Below are positions 9,909-19,235 of a DNA stretch of 64,000 bases, in pieces (position 1 is the stretch's first letter; every line of letters begins with the position of its first letter). Made by a program: the position numbers and the translations under genes. A model generated the notes under the pieces. It did no database searches, was not told where the DNA came from, and worked only from the letters and a program-made list of their open reading frames with translations. The stretch comes from Vibrio sp. SCSIO 43135 (GTDB lineage: Bacteria > Pseudomonadota > Gammaproteobacteria > Enterobacterales > Vibrionaceae): contig NZ_CP071859.1 of NCBI RefSeq assembly GCF_023716665.1, positions 1,240,001-1,304,000 of the forward strand. The letters run 5' to 3'.

Positions 9909-9929
9909 CGAAAGATCAACAGACCCTAG
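9909..9929 (-). repeat. Right terminal inverted repeat of MITE-like element
   Basis: Exact reverse complement of 9633-9653; the following TA at 9928-9929 may be part of a TA target duplication. Confidence 0.9.
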
Positions 9930-10066
9930 TTACGGTAGCGTTTGTCTATTTGTTCCCCCGTTAATGTATAGAAAGAGTTTCTATTCTCTGGTTAAACGGA
10001 GTAGCCCGCTTGGGTTTTCTCAGGAGCAATGCTGCCAAAGGGCGATCAAATCGGAAGAGGTGAGTA

Positions 10067-10726
10067 ATGGAATGGAGTCTAGTCGGTCGCAAGCGACGTA
10101 TGTGTTCGTGTCTAATCTCAGCAGCAGGCATACTACTTTCAACGACAAGTGCTGCAATGGATCAGGCCGCAGTCAATGCCGGAAAATACGACTATGTGTA
10201 CGTTGATCTAAGCTCCGGCTCTTATGATAAGAGTTTAGGGGGAAACAACAACGTCACCGCAATGGGGATTGGTGCAAGCAGCTTATACGATGACCAGTGG
10301 TTGTTAGTGCTTGACTATTCCTCACGCTTTTTCCACCCAGATAACATCACAGAAGAAACTTACACACTGCGCGCTGGGGCTGGCTATCGATATGCAATTA
10401 ACGAGCAATGGGATATTTCCACTCGAGCGAAAGTGGGTTCGCTATGGAATAAAGTAACACAGGATAACCCAGAGGTGAAACTCTTTAGTGACAGTAAGTT
10501 TGTATACAGCATAGATGCCAGCGTGAATTACTTTGTGACTAAACAGTTGGAGTTAGCAGCTATTGGCGAGTTGAGCCGTTCAAACCTAGTTGATGAAGAT
10601 AAGCTGCAGCTTAGAGCCGACTATCATTTTGAAGATAATTTCGCGATTGGTGTGCTCTATACTCATCGAGACTTTGGAGCGGATACCACCAATGAAGGTG
10701 GTTTATCTTTACGCTACCGATTTTAA
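10067..10726 (+). CDS. Small outer-membrane beta-barrel protein
   Basis: A 219-residue protein. An N-terminal signal peptide (basic RKRR, then a hydrophobic core, cleavage near TSAAM about residue 30) is followed by alternating amphipathic strands such as WLLVLDYSSRFF and YTLRAGAGYRY. The final residues LSLRYRF end in the C-terminal Phe typical of BAM-assembled barrels. An eight-strand OmpA/OmpX-like barrel fits the length. Start choice: AGAGGTGAG lies directly before ATG 10067. The substrate is unknown. It is followed by a terminator shared with convergent aspC. Confidence 0.8.
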   Translation: MEWSLVGRKRRMCSCLISAAGILLSTTSAAMDQAAVNAGKYDYVYVDLSSGSYDKSLGGNNNVTAMGIGASSLYDDQWLLVLDYSSRFFHPDNITEETYTLRAGAGYRYAINEQWDISTRAKVGSLWNKVTQDNPEVKLFSDSKFVYSIDASVNYFVTKQLELAAIGELSRSNLVDEDKLQLRADYHFEDNFAIGVLYTHRDFGADTTNEGGLSLRYRF

Positions 10727-10730
10727 AACT

Positions 10731-10766
10731 AAAAAGAGCCAGCATTGTGCTGGCTCTTTTGTTTTT
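10731..10766. terminator. Bidirectional terminator between OMP gene and aspC
   Basis: AAAAGAGCCAGCA TTG TGCTGGCTCTTTT: a long perfect stem with A- and T-runs on both sides. Confidence 0.9.
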
Positions 10767-10783
10767 ATGGCTGTGTGCGGCCG

Positions 10784-11974
10784 TTATAGGACTGCAGCAA
10801 TGCCTTTACATAGTGGGCCCATGTTTGACTTAGTCATACCAGCAACACTGATACGGCCAGAACCAACGATGTAGATACCAAACTCTTCTTTCAAACGAGT
10901 TACTTGCTCTTTGCTTAGACCTGAGAAAGAGAACATGCCGTTTTGACGTTCGATGAAGCTGAAGTCTGCAGAAACACCTTCTTGTTTCAGTGTAGAAACG
11001 AATAGTTCACGCATTTCTTGAATACGGTCACGCATTTCTGCCACTTCAGATTCCCACTCTGCACGTAGGTCGGCGTTGTTTAGGATATGAGTAACAACTG
11101 CACTACCGTGAGCCGGTGGGTTAGAGTAGATTGAACGGATGATACCTTTCACTTGCGAGAACGCTGTTGTAGCAACTTCTGTGTTATCCGCTACCAGTGT
11201 AAATGCACCAACGCGCTCATTGTATAGACCGAAGTTTTTAGAGAAAGAGCTCGCAACTAAAATTTCTTTGTTGTACTTCGCAAACGTGCGCAGGCCTGCG
11301 GCGTCGTCTTCAACACCTTTAGCAAAACCTTGGTAAGCAAAGTCGAATAGTGGAAGTAGACCTTTTTCTGCAACGAGTTTAGCCAGAGTTTCCCACTCTT
11401 CTGCCGTTGGATCGATTCCCGTCGGGTTGTGACAGCAGCCGTGAAGCAGCACGATGTCGCCTGCGTTTGCTTTTTCAAGGTCTGCAACCATACCTGCGAA
11501 ATCTTTGTCTTTTGTTTCCGCGTTGTAGTAGCTGTATTGTGCTGTTTCGATGCCAGCTGCAGAGAAAACGCCGTTGTGGTTTGCCCATGTTGGGTTGCTG
11601 ATCCAGATCTTCACATCACCTAGTTGGCGTTTAATAAATTCGCCAGCGACACGAAGTGCACCTGTACCACCTGGTGCTTGAGCTGTTTTTGCACGTTTTT
11701 GGCTAACAACTTCTGAATCTGCGCCAAACAACAGTTTTTGTACAGCTAATGCGTACTCAGCTGTCCCTTCAATCGTTAGGTAAGATTTAGTTTTCTCGTT
11801 TTCTAGCAGCGCTGCTTCTGCCTTTTTAACAGTTTTAAGAACAGGTGTTTCACCGTCTTCGTTTTTGTAGATACCAACACCTAGGTTGATTTTTTCAGCG
11901 CGAGTATCTTTTTTAAACTCTTCAGTTAAACCAAGGATAGGGTCAGCTGGAGCCGCAACAACTTTTTCAAACAT
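10784..11974 (-). CDS. aspC: Aromatic/aspartate aminotransferase AspC
   Basis: A 396-residue PLP enzyme interconverting aspartate and oxaloacetate with glutamate/2-oxoglutarate. It also acts on aromatic amino acids in this family. It aligns from end to end with E. coli Asp[17 protein letters not shown] at the start, [14 protein letters not shown], the PLP lysine in [15 protein letters not shown], and NGMFSFSGL near the end. The start chosen (11974, MFEK) matches the family; an ATG nine bases upstream is less likely because GGATGAAG serves as Shine-Dalgarno for the inner one. Confidence 0.95.
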   Translation of the reverse strand: MFEKVVAAPADPILGLTEEFKKDTRAEKINLGVGIYKNEDGETPVLKTVKKAEAALLENEKTKSYLTIEGTAEYALAVQKLLFGADSEVVSQKRAKTAQAPGGTGALRVAGEFIKRQLGDVKIWISNPTWANHNGVFSAAGIETAQYSYYNAETKDKDFAGMVADLEKANAGDIVLLHGCCHNPTGIDPTAEEWETLAKLVAEKGLLPLFDFAYQGFAKGVEDDAAGLRTFAKYNKEILVASSFSKNFGLYNERVGAFTLVADNTEVATTAFSQVKGIIRSIYSNPPAHGSAVVTHILNNADLRAEWESEVAEMRDRIQEMRELFVSTLKQEGVSADFSFIERQNGMFSFSGLSKEQVTRLKEEFGIYIVGSGRISVAGMTKSNMGPLCKGIAAVL

Positions 11975-12388
11975 AATCTTCATCCGTGTGAATTGAAAGG
12001 AGGATATAACCTATTAGGGTATTTATACCTTTCTGTGATCTAAGTGACAACAGCTAACAGACAGAAAACGCAATTCTTATGAAAAAGAGGTCTCTGAAGC
12101 CGAATTTTTAGCGAGTATGCGGAAATGTATAACTCCCCAAGTGATTTTAGCGTCATTGAGAGCGGGTTTAGTGTGCTAGATAGGAAAGGATGTCTGGCAA
12201 TGAATAAATAGTGTTATTACACTAATGGCTATTGTGGCAATAGTTAAAAATCGAGGCTGATTCCTTATTCGATATTTTTAACCAAAAATTGACTTAAATT
12301 GTTATTCATTGGTTTAAATTCCGCCGCTCTGAGCAGCGTACGGTTATCAAGCTGCTAACAAGTCGGTCAACATTACGCTTATCTTTCT
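11975..12388. other. Divergent intergenic region aspC / GAF-GGDEF-EAL gene
   Basis: This 414-base AT-rich region must contain both promoters. A candidate plus-strand promoter is TTGACT near 12288, with TTTAAAT about 18 bases on. I see no coding frame, repeat or recognisable operator. Confidence 0.4.
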
Positions 12389-15013
12389 ATGCTAATCAAT
12401 CACAACAACATTGCACTAACCTCAGAGAACCTGGGGAGTACCACGGTTAGTCGGCAAGACTACGATGTGCTTGCTGCAAGTTATCATGCGCTATTAAAGT
12501 TAAATCAACTCTCACACGATTGCGATAATCTCGAGTTCTTCTTTCGCCGTGTTCATGAGGTGATAGCGGGCTTGATGGATGCGAAAAATCACTTCGTCAT
12601 TCTATTTGATGGTCAGAAGCAAGAGCTAGAGGTGATTTATCATGTGGACGAGTTAGACCAACAGCTAGAAGGTAAGATTCCTTACAAGGATTTTGAAGGT
12701 ACGCTCAGTCATATCGTTATCGAGTCGAAAAAACCGCTTCTGCTTTCCCCACGCGATTTAGAGCAATTGTCTCCGACCAACGAACTCTCTAAAAACACCG
12801 GTGTGTATTGGATGGGGTGTCCATTATTGCGTAATGGTGAAGTCATTGGTGTGGTTGCCGTTCAAAGTTACACCCTTGAAACGCAATACACCAAAGATGA
12901 TCTAGAGCTACTGACCTTTGCGAGTGACCATATCGTTACAGCGCTTTATCGCTTTAAAGAGATGGATGAACTGCAAAAGAAGTTTAGTGAAAAAAGCCAG
13001 CAGTTTGCCCTGCAGCTCGAAAAGCTAAACAGTGCGAAAAAACTGCAGGAAAGTTTGTTCAAGATTTCTCAATTGTTTAGTGATTCTGGCTCTTGTCAAA
13101 AGAGTGTCTATGCCCAAGTTCATGAGATTATCTCCCAACTGATCAGCGCTAATAATTTCTATATCGCATTGAAAAGTCCTAAGGTTGAAGCTAATGGGGC
13201 ACTCGAGTTCGTCTATATGTCTGATGAGTATTTGGGTGTTCGCACCAGTATCCGACAGATTGAGTCTAATCGAGAGCCTGGTTTTACCGAACTTGTCATG
13301 AAGTTGGGTAAGCCTCTGCTGTTATCCAAAGCAGAGCTAGACAGGTACCATCAAGAGGGGTTAGCAAGAAAACCTGACGACACTACTTATTCTTGGTTAG
13401 GTGTACCGCTTATCGTCGAAGGCGAAGTTCGTGGGGTCATGACGGTACAAAGCTACCAGCCAAATCCCGTTGATTATCAACAAAAAGACGTCGATCTACT
13501 GACTTTTGTCGCTCAGCACGTGGCCAATGCAGTCGTACGCCACGAAATGGCGGAGTTTATGCGCGACTCTAATAGCCGATTGGAAGAGCAGGTTGCACAT
13601 CGAACCGCGGCGTTAAGAGCTCAAATCAACGAAACACGAGAAGTGCAGAAAAAACTCAAGATAACCGCTTCTCATGATGCGTTAACTGGCTTAATCAACC
13701 GTGGTGAGTTCATCTATCGGCTCAATCAGCTAATCACCAAAGCTGACACAGAGGTCTCTAGTAAATTTGCGGTTCTGTTTGTTGATATAGACCGATTCAA
13801 GATGGTGAACGATAGTTTAGGTCATGCAGCAGGCGATACCTTGCTGTGTACTATTGCGGATGAACTAAAAGGTCTGCTAAGAACTCAAGACACAGTTGCA
13901 CGTTTGGGTGGCGATGAATTTGTCATATTGATTGAAGAGATCGAAGTCGAGCAGCATGCCTACGATATTGCACAACGTATCAATGACACATTGAAAAAGC
14001 CGTTTATTATCGAAAATCAGCCCGTGTTCATTGGTGGTAGTGTTGGAGTATTGTTTAGTGACCCTGCCTACGGCGATGCTGATGAAATGTTGTGCGATGC
14101 CGATGCTGCTATGTACCACGCGAAACGCAGTGGCCCTGGTCGCTATGCCGTTTTTGATAAGAGTATGCAAAGTGACAAGCAAGACGCCATCAGTTTGGAG
14201 GCCGATCTACGTTATGGCATCGAAAATGGTGAGATTCATGCCTACTGGCATCCAATTTTAGATCTCAAAACAGGTCAAATCGTTGGATTTGAGTCGTTAG
14301 CTCGCTGGCACTCTCCCGCTAGAGGAATCGTACCGCCGTTGGACTTTATTCCGTTTGCGGAATCGGCTGGGTTGGTTAAGGACATCGATCTTCTGGTGTT
14401 AGAAGAGTCATGTCGAAACCTGAAGCAAATCCAAACTCTTTTCCCTGAACAAAAGCTTTACGTCAGCAGTAATTTGTACTGCGAGCATTTTTTCCAAGAT
14501 GATTTAGTCGACACGATCGCTAACATTCTAGACAAAACGGGTTTAGCCCCTGAATGCCTATGTATTGAGTTAACGGAGCGTGCATTGTTGGAATACACCG
14601 AACAAGTGCTGCTCAATATGGAAAAACTGAAAAAGCTCGGCGTGAGCTTGGCGCTAGATGACTTTGGGATCGGTTATTCGAGTTTGAGTTACTTGTACAA
14701 GTTTCCAATTGATACGCTAAAAATCGACAAAAGCTTTGTAGAGAACTTAAATCAAAAAGCCAGCAATAACACGATTCTTAAAGCGGTTATCGACCTGGCA
14801 CATAACCTTGATATGACGGCAGTTTGTGAAGGCATTGAAACTCAAGCTGACATGAATCAGGTATTAGAGATGGGGTGTAACTTTGGTCAAGGTTACTTAT
14901 TTGCCAAGCCGCTGCCATTTGAAGATATCAAACAACAATACCAAGACAACCGCAGTTTTTGCTCTATCAACTGCCATTGTCGAAACGAAACCCAGCTAGA
15001 GCTGTGTGTCTAA
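12389..15013 (+). CDS. GAF-GAF-GGDEF-EAL bifunctional c-di-GMP protein
   Basis: An 874-residue cytoplasmic protein with no membrane segment. Two GAF sensor domains (about 45-190 and 220-385) are followed by a coiled linker (390-425), GGDEF (about 430-590) and EAL (about 605-850). The cyclase motif GGDEF (507-511) is intact, with the RTQD inhibition site at 498-501. In the EAL domain the signature reads ESL (635-637), but the catalytic acids and base are present: E635, N695, the ELTE glutamate near 727, DD757-758, K778 and E814. Both activities are therefore possible; which dominates cannot be told. The C-terminus carries four cysteines after residue 855 (CSINCHC then C), an unusual metal-binding-like tail. 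Confidence 0.9.
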   Translation: MLINHNNIALTSENLGSTTVSRQDYDVLAASYHALLKLNQLSHDCDNLEFFFRRVHEVIAGLMDAKNHFVILFDGQKQELEVIYHVDELDQQLEGKIPYKDFEGTLSHIVIESKKPLLLSPRDLEQLSPTNELSKNTGVYWMGCPLLRNGEVIGVVAVQSYTLETQYTKDDLELLTFASDHIVTALYRFKEMDELQKKFSEKSQQFALQLEKLNSAKKLQESLFKISQLFSDSGSCQKSVYAQVHEIISQLISANNFYIALKSPKVEANGALEFVYMSDEYLGVRTSIRQIESNREPGFTELVMKLGKPLLLSKAELDRYHQEGLARKPDDTTYSWLGVPLIVEGEVRGVMTVQSYQPNPVDYQQKDVDLLTFVAQHVANAVVRHEMAEFMRDSNSRLEEQVAHRTAALRAQINETREVQKKLKITASHDALTGLINRGEFIYRLNQLITKADTEVSSKFAVLFVDIDRFKMVNDSLGHAAGDTLLCTIADELKGLLRTQDTVARLGGDEFVILIEEIEVEQHAYDIAQRINDTLKKPFIIENQPVFIGGSVGVLFSDPAYGDADEMLCDADAAMYHAKRSGPGRYAVFDKSMQSDKQDAISLEADLRYGIENGEIHAYWHPILDLKTGQIVGFESLARWHSPARGIVPPLDFIPFAESAGLVKDIDLLVLEESCRNLKQIQTLFPEQKLYVSSNLYCEHFFQDDLVDTIANILDKTGLAPECLCIELTERALLEYTEQVLLNMEKLKKLGVSLALDDFGIGYSSLSYLYKFPIDTLKIDKSFVENLNQKASNNTILKAVIDLAHNLDMTAVCEGIETQADMNQVLEMGCNFGQGYLFAKPLPFEDIKQQYQDNRSFCSINCHCRNETQLELCV

Positions 15014-15014
15014 T

Positions 15015-15038
15015 GCCAACAGCTTGTTAGCTGTTGGC
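15015..15038. terminator. Hairpin at convergent gene ends
   Basis: GCCAACAGC TTGTTA GCTGTTGGC: a perfect 9-bp stem spanning the stop codons of both convergent genes. There is no clear T-run, so termination is only probable. Confidence 0.5.
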
Positions 15039-16541
15039 GACATGCTTCTGAGGAGGAGTGTGAAGAGGGGAGTTAGACTCTTCACTTAGTTGCTCAGCAT
15101 CCTTATACCGCGCCGCTATAGTTACGAACTTTTCCTCAATTGCTAAGAAAGCATCAACAACTGTTGGGTCGAAGTGACTGCCAACGCCTTCTAAAATAAT
15201 CGCCTTGGCTTTGTCGTGGCTAAAGGCTGGCTTGTAGACGCGCTTGGATATCAGGGCATCATAAACATCCGCAAGTGCCATCAATCGTCCTGACAGTGGA
15301 ATAGCATTCCCGGACAGTTGATTCGGATAACCGCTTCCGTCCCATTTCTCATGGTGTGTTAAGGCAATCTCTTTTGCCACACTCAAAAACGAGCTACTAC
15401 CCAACTGTTTCTCGGCAATTGAAAGGGCTTCAGCTCCGATTTGCGGGTGAGTTTTCATTATCTCGAATTCTTCGTTGGTCAGCTTATCTGGTTTGAGTAG
15501 CACGTTATCTGGAATACCCACTTTACCTACGTCATGCAAAGGAGCCGATTTATAGAGTAGCTCGATGTATTGTGGTGTAAGCAGAGATTGATACTGCTCA
15601 AGATGGCTTAATTCCTCGGCGAGGGCTTTGACGTACTCTTGAGTCCGCAATATGTGCGCGCCAGTCTCATTGTCACGGGACTCTGCTAATGCCGACAAGC
15701 TGACAATCGCTACGTCGCGAGTGGTCTTGACTTCATCTTGAGTAGACTGGAGGCTATCTAGCATTGTATTGGTTAATGAGGCCATTGAACCCAACTCGTT
15801 GTGTTCGAATACTGGTAGGCGTTTGTCAACGTGGCCTTGAGCGACTTCTATCAAGGTACACTCTTGGCTTAGCAATACTTTCTTCATTAACTTGGACCAA
15901 AGAATGAGTATGGTGAGGGCATACCCTCCAAGTACTAATGAAATATAGATAAATTCTTTAATAACGCTCACGGTTCCAGTGCCATCTAACACTCGCTCTG
16001 GATTGTGCTCTAGCCAGAAGATATCTTTCACCGCGACCATGGCCAACATGGTGGTCAGTGTGGCCAGCAGCAGCACCACCATCCAAATCATTTGTTTAAC
16101 AATGGATTGGCGTTCGCCCGAAAGGTCGAATTGAGGGGAAGTATTGATGTGGTGTTCGAATCGTTCCAGTTTTGACGTTAGCTGTAATAGGCTTCCAGTG
16201 AAAAAGCCAAACAGCGTCATACCAAACAGCACTTTCAAATTGCTGTCGAGGGGGAAGCTATAAAATACGTTGTAGTATAAGGCGAGTGGAACGCTTGCCA
16301 TGAAAAATAGAGTGCTATCCAACTGTGCCATTTTTTGTTCCTGCACCAGCGAGTGGTTGTGCAAGACGAAATGGCGTAGAACGAACATCACCACAAACGT
16401 AATCGAAACATGAGTCATGATCTCACTGGCGCTGAGTGTTTCGAGCATAGGGCAGACACGGCCACCGTAAGTACCGAACAAGAGTGCCGCTAAAGCATAG
16501 AGTTTGAATGTTAGCCTTGCGTTGTAATGAGAATTAGTCAT
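15027..16541 (-). CDS. Membrane HD-GYP c-di-GMP phosphodiesterase
   Basis: A 504-residue protein. The N-terminal half has about six hydrophobic segments (roughly 15-30, 40-60, 75-95, 100-120, 150-172, 195-217), then a HAMP-like linker (about 218-270) and an HD-GYP domain (about 275-475). The HD pair is LHDVGKVGIP (336-337), the GYP motif is HHEKWDGSGYP (404-406), and the intervening EIMKTHPQIGAEAL histidine is present, so an active hydrolase of c-di-GMP to GMP is expected. It is convergent with the GGDEF-EAL gene. A run of eight C's lies about 77 bases upstream of its start. Confidence 0.9.
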   Translation of the reverse strand: MTNSHYNARLTFKLYALAALLFGTYGGRVCPMLETLSASEIMTHVSITFVVMFVLRHFVLHNHSLVQEQKMAQLDSTLFFMASVPLALYYNVFYSFPLDSNLKVLFGMTLFGFFTGSLLQLTSKLERFEHHINTSPQFDLSGERQSIVKQMIWMVVLLLATLTTMLAMVAVKDIFWLEHNPERVLDGTGTVSVIKEFIYISLVLGGYALTILILWSKLMKKVLLSQECTLIEVAQGHVDKRLPVFEHNELGSMASLTNTMLDSLQSTQDEVKTTRDVAIVSLSALAESRDNETGAHILRTQEYVKALAEELSHLEQYQSLLTPQYIELLYKSAPLHDVGKVGIPDNVLLKPDKLTNEEFEIMKTHPQIGAEALSIAEKQLGSSSFLSVAKEIALTHHEKWDGSGYPNQLSGNAIPLSGRLMALADVYDALISKRVYKPAFSHDKAKAIILEGVGSHFDPTVVDAFLAIEEKFVTIAARYKDAEQLSEESNSPLHTPPQKHVANS

Positions 16542-16872
16542 AGCTAAAACCTTATTATATTGCTTGTGTATCCATACAACTTTAGTTTAGCGTTCGACAT
16601 AGAGAACACGAATTTATCCCCCCCCAGCGTCGCCAATTCATAAAGACCGTGCCGCAAGCTCATTCCTTTCAAACATTATGAAACTATGCCCAAATGACTC
16701 CAAGTTGACAGGTTGAGAGCAATGTCACCGGTTCAACTGCGTGCGTAACGATCTCATTGAACAATAAGCGCTTTCCAAGTTGTTTAACGTTAGGACTATG
16801 GGTTCATAAATAAGAATATAAAAACTCCCTCACTAGAAAGTAAGGGAGTGACAAGAAAACAGATTGAAGGTG
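16542..16872. other. Intergenic region with C8 tract
   Basis: Three hundred and thirty bases without a supported gene. They contain the promoter region of the HD-GYP gene (minus strand), a C8 homopolymer at 16618-16625, and the terminator of the small gene downstream. I see nothing else. Confidence 0.6.
16821..16851 (-). terminator. Intrinsic terminator of the 99-residue protein gene
   Basis: On the minus strand: CACTCCCTTAC, loop, GTGAGGGAGTTTTTAT. A strong stem with a T-run. Confidence 0.8.
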
Positions 16873-17172
16873 CTATTTTTTTAGCTTCATTTCAGATTCA
16901 ATAGCGTCTGTTTCGATATCCGGGTTTGAAGCAAATTTTTCTTTTGCCCACGTGTTTACGTGTTTCAATATTGCAGTAATAGCATGTTTTTGGGTCGCGG
17001 CTTCACCGTCGGCCATTTCTAATGGTTGTTTAGGGTGAGAGCCTGTCGCATCTTCTGCGATGTGTAACCAGTCTGGGTGCCAGTAATAAGGTTGCCCATG
17101 TGGTGCAATCCAGCTATGAACGCCGTTACTTTCGCCTTTATATTCAATATTTGTTTCGTCGTATTTTTTCAT
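16873..17172 (-). CDS. Hypothetical protein, 99 residues
   Basis: A soluble, His/Trp-rich small protein (SWIAPHGQPYYWHPDWLH near residues 20-40) ending in a Lys-rich tail. I do not recognise the family. Start: ATG 17172 with a GAGAA element about ten bases upstream; a GTG 12 bases earlier is possible. It has its own strong terminator. A CRP-like palindrome about 80 bases upstream suggests catabolite control (inference). Confidence 0.6.
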   Translation of the reverse strand: MKKYDETNIEYKGESNGVHSWIAPHGQPYYWHPDWLHIAEDATGSHPKQPLEMADGEAATQKHAITAILKHVNTWAKEKFASNPDIETDAIESEMKLKK

Positions 17173-17251
17173 CGTTATTCTCACTCTGTATAGAACCTAG
17201 ATCTGGCTCTCTTATTACGTTATCAATTTAACAAAGGTTTAAAGAATAAAA

Positions 17252-17265
17252 GTGATATCTATCAC
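17252..17265. promoter_or_regulatory. CRP-like palindrome GTGA-N6-TCAC
   Basis: GTGATATCTATCAC is a near-perfect dyad matching the inner core of the CRP consensus (TGTGA-N6-TCACA), with outer mismatches. It lies between divergent genes: about 80 bases before the small protein and 193 before the MocR-type gene. Assignment to CRP is inference. Confidence 0.4.
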
Positions 17266-17457
17266 GATGTTAGACATGGGGACACTGAGTTTCAATGAAA
17301 ACTGACAAAAATGAGAAGTATGAATTCAATAAAAATGGTCAATTTGTTTGGGTGCTGAATTCTGCCGTTAAGTCACTGATTTAACAGAATATCGTCGGGA
17401 AAGATTAAACCAAGCATTTGTGGTATGGTTCAGGTGGAAAGTGAAAGCGAGGGAAGT

Positions 17458-18858
17458 ATGAGCCGCTACCAACAGGTTGCTGAGCAGATCAAGCAACAAA
17501 TCATTGCACAGACATGGCGTGCTGGGGAGAAAATCCCTTCAGTCAGAGTCAACAGTCGTAACTTTTCGGTCGCACCAAGCACTATACTACAGGCATACCA
17601 GTTACTAGAGTCGGAAGGTTGGGTTATTGCTAAGCCCCAAGCGGGCTATTTTGTGGCGCCTCAGCTAGGTCGAGAACAGTTAGCGTCTAAACCGGCTGAA
17701 AGTAAGCTAATTAAAATCAATGACGAGCTGTTTGAGTTTCTGAAAAGTGGGTCAAATAAAGATGTCGTTCCGTTAGGCTCTGCGTTCCCCGATCCTTCTC
17801 TATTTCCGATCCAAACACTGAACCGAAACTTGGCCAGTGCAGGCAGAAAAATGTCTGCTAATGATTTAGTGTCAGTGATGCCGCCCGGTGACGACTCGCT
17901 TCGTCGGTGTATCGCTCAGAGGTATCAACAGCAGGGTATCTCAGTATCTCCTCAAGATATTGTAGTGACTTCTGGCGCTCTAGAAGCGCTCAATATTAGC
18001 CTACAATCGGTTACCAAACCTGGTGATACAGTGGTGATTGAGTCCCCCGCGTTTTACGGAGCACTGCAGGCCATCGAGCGGCTAAATCTAAGAGCGATAG
18101 AAGTACCTGTCTCGCCACAAAGTGGTCTGTGCTTAGAGACGTTAGAGCATGTGCTATCAACCGAAGCAGTAGCAGCTTGCTGGTTTATGGCAAACTTCCA
18201 TAATCCCACCACGTATACGCATACAGATACGCAGAAAACCAAAATCACCGCGTTGGCTGAACAATATCAAGTCCCCATTATTGAGGACGACGTATATGGT
18301 GAGTTGTATTTTGAAACCAGCAAACCAAAACCGCTAAAAGCATTCGATGATGTGGGTAATGTGCTGCTGTGCGGTTCGTTTTCTAAAAGCCTTTGTCCGG
18401 GGTATCGCGTGGGTTGGGTCGTCAGTGATAAGTACAATGAGCACATCCAGCGCTTGCAACTGATGTCGACTTTATCGGGAAGTGCGCCGATTCAAAATGG
18501 CATCGCACACTTTCTGCAACATGACAGCTTCGATAGCCACTTGCGTAAGCTAAGAAAAACGTTGCAAGAGCGGCGAGACAGCATGTTAGCGCTGATTCAT
18601 AGCTGCTTTCCTGCCGGCACCAAAGTGAGTTGTCCAACAGGAGGCTATTTCTTGTGGCTTGAGCTTGCTGAACACATCAATGCCCGGCACGTGTACGAAT
18701 GTGCGGTAGAGCAGGGAGCCACTGTTGCCTATGGCAAGTTATTTTCTACGTCTGAACATCATCAGTCTTGTTTACGTCTTAACTACTCTTATCCGTTAGA
18801 CACTAGAGCCAAGCAGGTCATTGAAAAAATGGCTGATTTAGTTCGTAAATCTAACTGA
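17458..18858 (+). CDS. MocR-type regulator: GntR winged helix fused to aminotransferase
   Basis: A 466-residue protein. Residues 1-70 form a GntR HTH (YQQVAEQIKQQII, IPSVRVNSRNFSVAPSTILQAYQLLESEGWV). From about 110 there is a fold-type I aminotransferase domain with ANFHNPTTYT, EDDVYGELYF and the PLP lysine in GSFSKSLCPGYRVGWV. MocR proteins use PLP and an amine effector as a switch, most often for vitamin B6, GABA or taurine genes; the target here is unknown. ATG 17458 is chosen because GAGGGAAGT precedes it; an in-frame upstream ATG at 17425 lacks a site. Confidence 0.9.
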   Translation: MSRYQQVAEQIKQQIIAQTWRAGEKIPSVRVNSRNFSVAPSTILQAYQLLESEGWVIAKPQAGYFVAPQLGREQLASKPAESKLIKINDELFEFLKSGSNKDVVPLGSAFPDPSLFPIQTLNRNLASAGRKMSANDLVSVMPPGDDSLRRCIAQRYQQQGISVSPQDIVVTSGALEALNISLQSVTKPGDTVVIESPAFYGALQAIERLNLRAIEVPVSPQSGLCLETLEHVLSTEAVAACWFMANFHNPTTYTHTDTQKTKITALAEQYQVPIIEDDVYGELYFETSKPKPLKAFDDVGNVLLCGSFSKSLCPGYRVGWVVSDKYNEHIQRLQLMSTLSGSAPIQNGIAHFLQHDSFDSHLRKLRKTLQERRDSMLALIHSCFPAGTKVSCPTGGYFLWLELAEHINARHVYECAVEQGATVAYGKLFSTSEHHQSCLRLNYSYPLDTRAKQVIEKMADLVRKSN

Positions 18859-18950
18859 TTGTCTGTTTTTCGATAGAACTGTATCACGTGTAACTATAAT
18901 GCCTGTGATGAAATAGCCTGTAGTGTTAGTAGCCATTGCGGGAGCGGAAA

Positions 18951-19151
18951 ATGGAGAAACAGGAATCTAAACATGAAGTTCGTCTGATTGTTGTCGCGAT
19001 CAGTATCGCTTTTTTATTGGTCTTTGCTCATCTCATCTTAGCCAAATCATTTGCTGAACTGGCGTGGACGGAATACACCGCTGCGGCCATTCCCTTTGTT
19101 ATGTTGTGTCTGTGTTGGTTTGGTATTCGATATGCGGAAAAAGCAGGATAG
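18951..19151 (+). CDS. Small inner-membrane protein, 66 residues
   Basis: Two hydrophobic segments (about 12-32 and 42-60) flank a short loop, with charged ends: MEKQESKHEVR at the start and RYAEKAG at the end. ATG 18951 has GGGAG six bases upstream. Function unknown. It lies about 90 bases after the MocR-type gene in the same direction and ends at a bidirectional terminator. Confidence 0.65.
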   Translation: MEKQESKHEVRLIVVAISIAFLLVFAHLILAKSFAELAWTEYTAAAIPFVMLCLCWFGIRYAEKAG

Positions 19152-19172
19152 GGGTTCCAAGCGTTTAGCCCA

Positions 19173-19206
19173 AAAAAAAAGCCTCCGATTATCGGAGGCT
19201 TTTTCG
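19173..19206. terminator. Bidirectional terminator between small membrane protein gene and asnS
   Basis: AAAAAAAGCCTCCGA TTA TCGGAGGCTTTTT: a 9-bp GC-rich stem with A/T runs on both sides. Confidence 0.9.
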
Positions 19207-19235
19207 TCAATGCTCAGTATCTAAAGTAGTTTAGA

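Larger units (their letters stand above)
9633..9929. mobile_element. MITE-like element with 21-bp perfect terminal inverted repeats
   Basis: The left end, 9633-9653, begins CTAGGGTCTGTTGATCTTTC; the right end, 9909-9929, is its exact reverse complement. If the outer TA on each side is a target duplication (GGCTA|GGGTCTG ... CAGACCC|TAGTT), the element is about 293 bp with TA target sites, as for IS630/Tc1-type elements and some IS5 relatives. It contains no plausible coding frame. The interior folds into two large imperfect hairpins. It is non-autonomous; any transposase must be supplied elsewhere. It lies wholly between two genes. Confidence 0.8.

Noticed and set aside
9964..10206. 80-codon frame just upstream of and overlapping the outer-membrane protein gene
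   Set aside because: Cys/Ser/Arg-rich random-looking translation; overlaps the signal peptide of the real gene.
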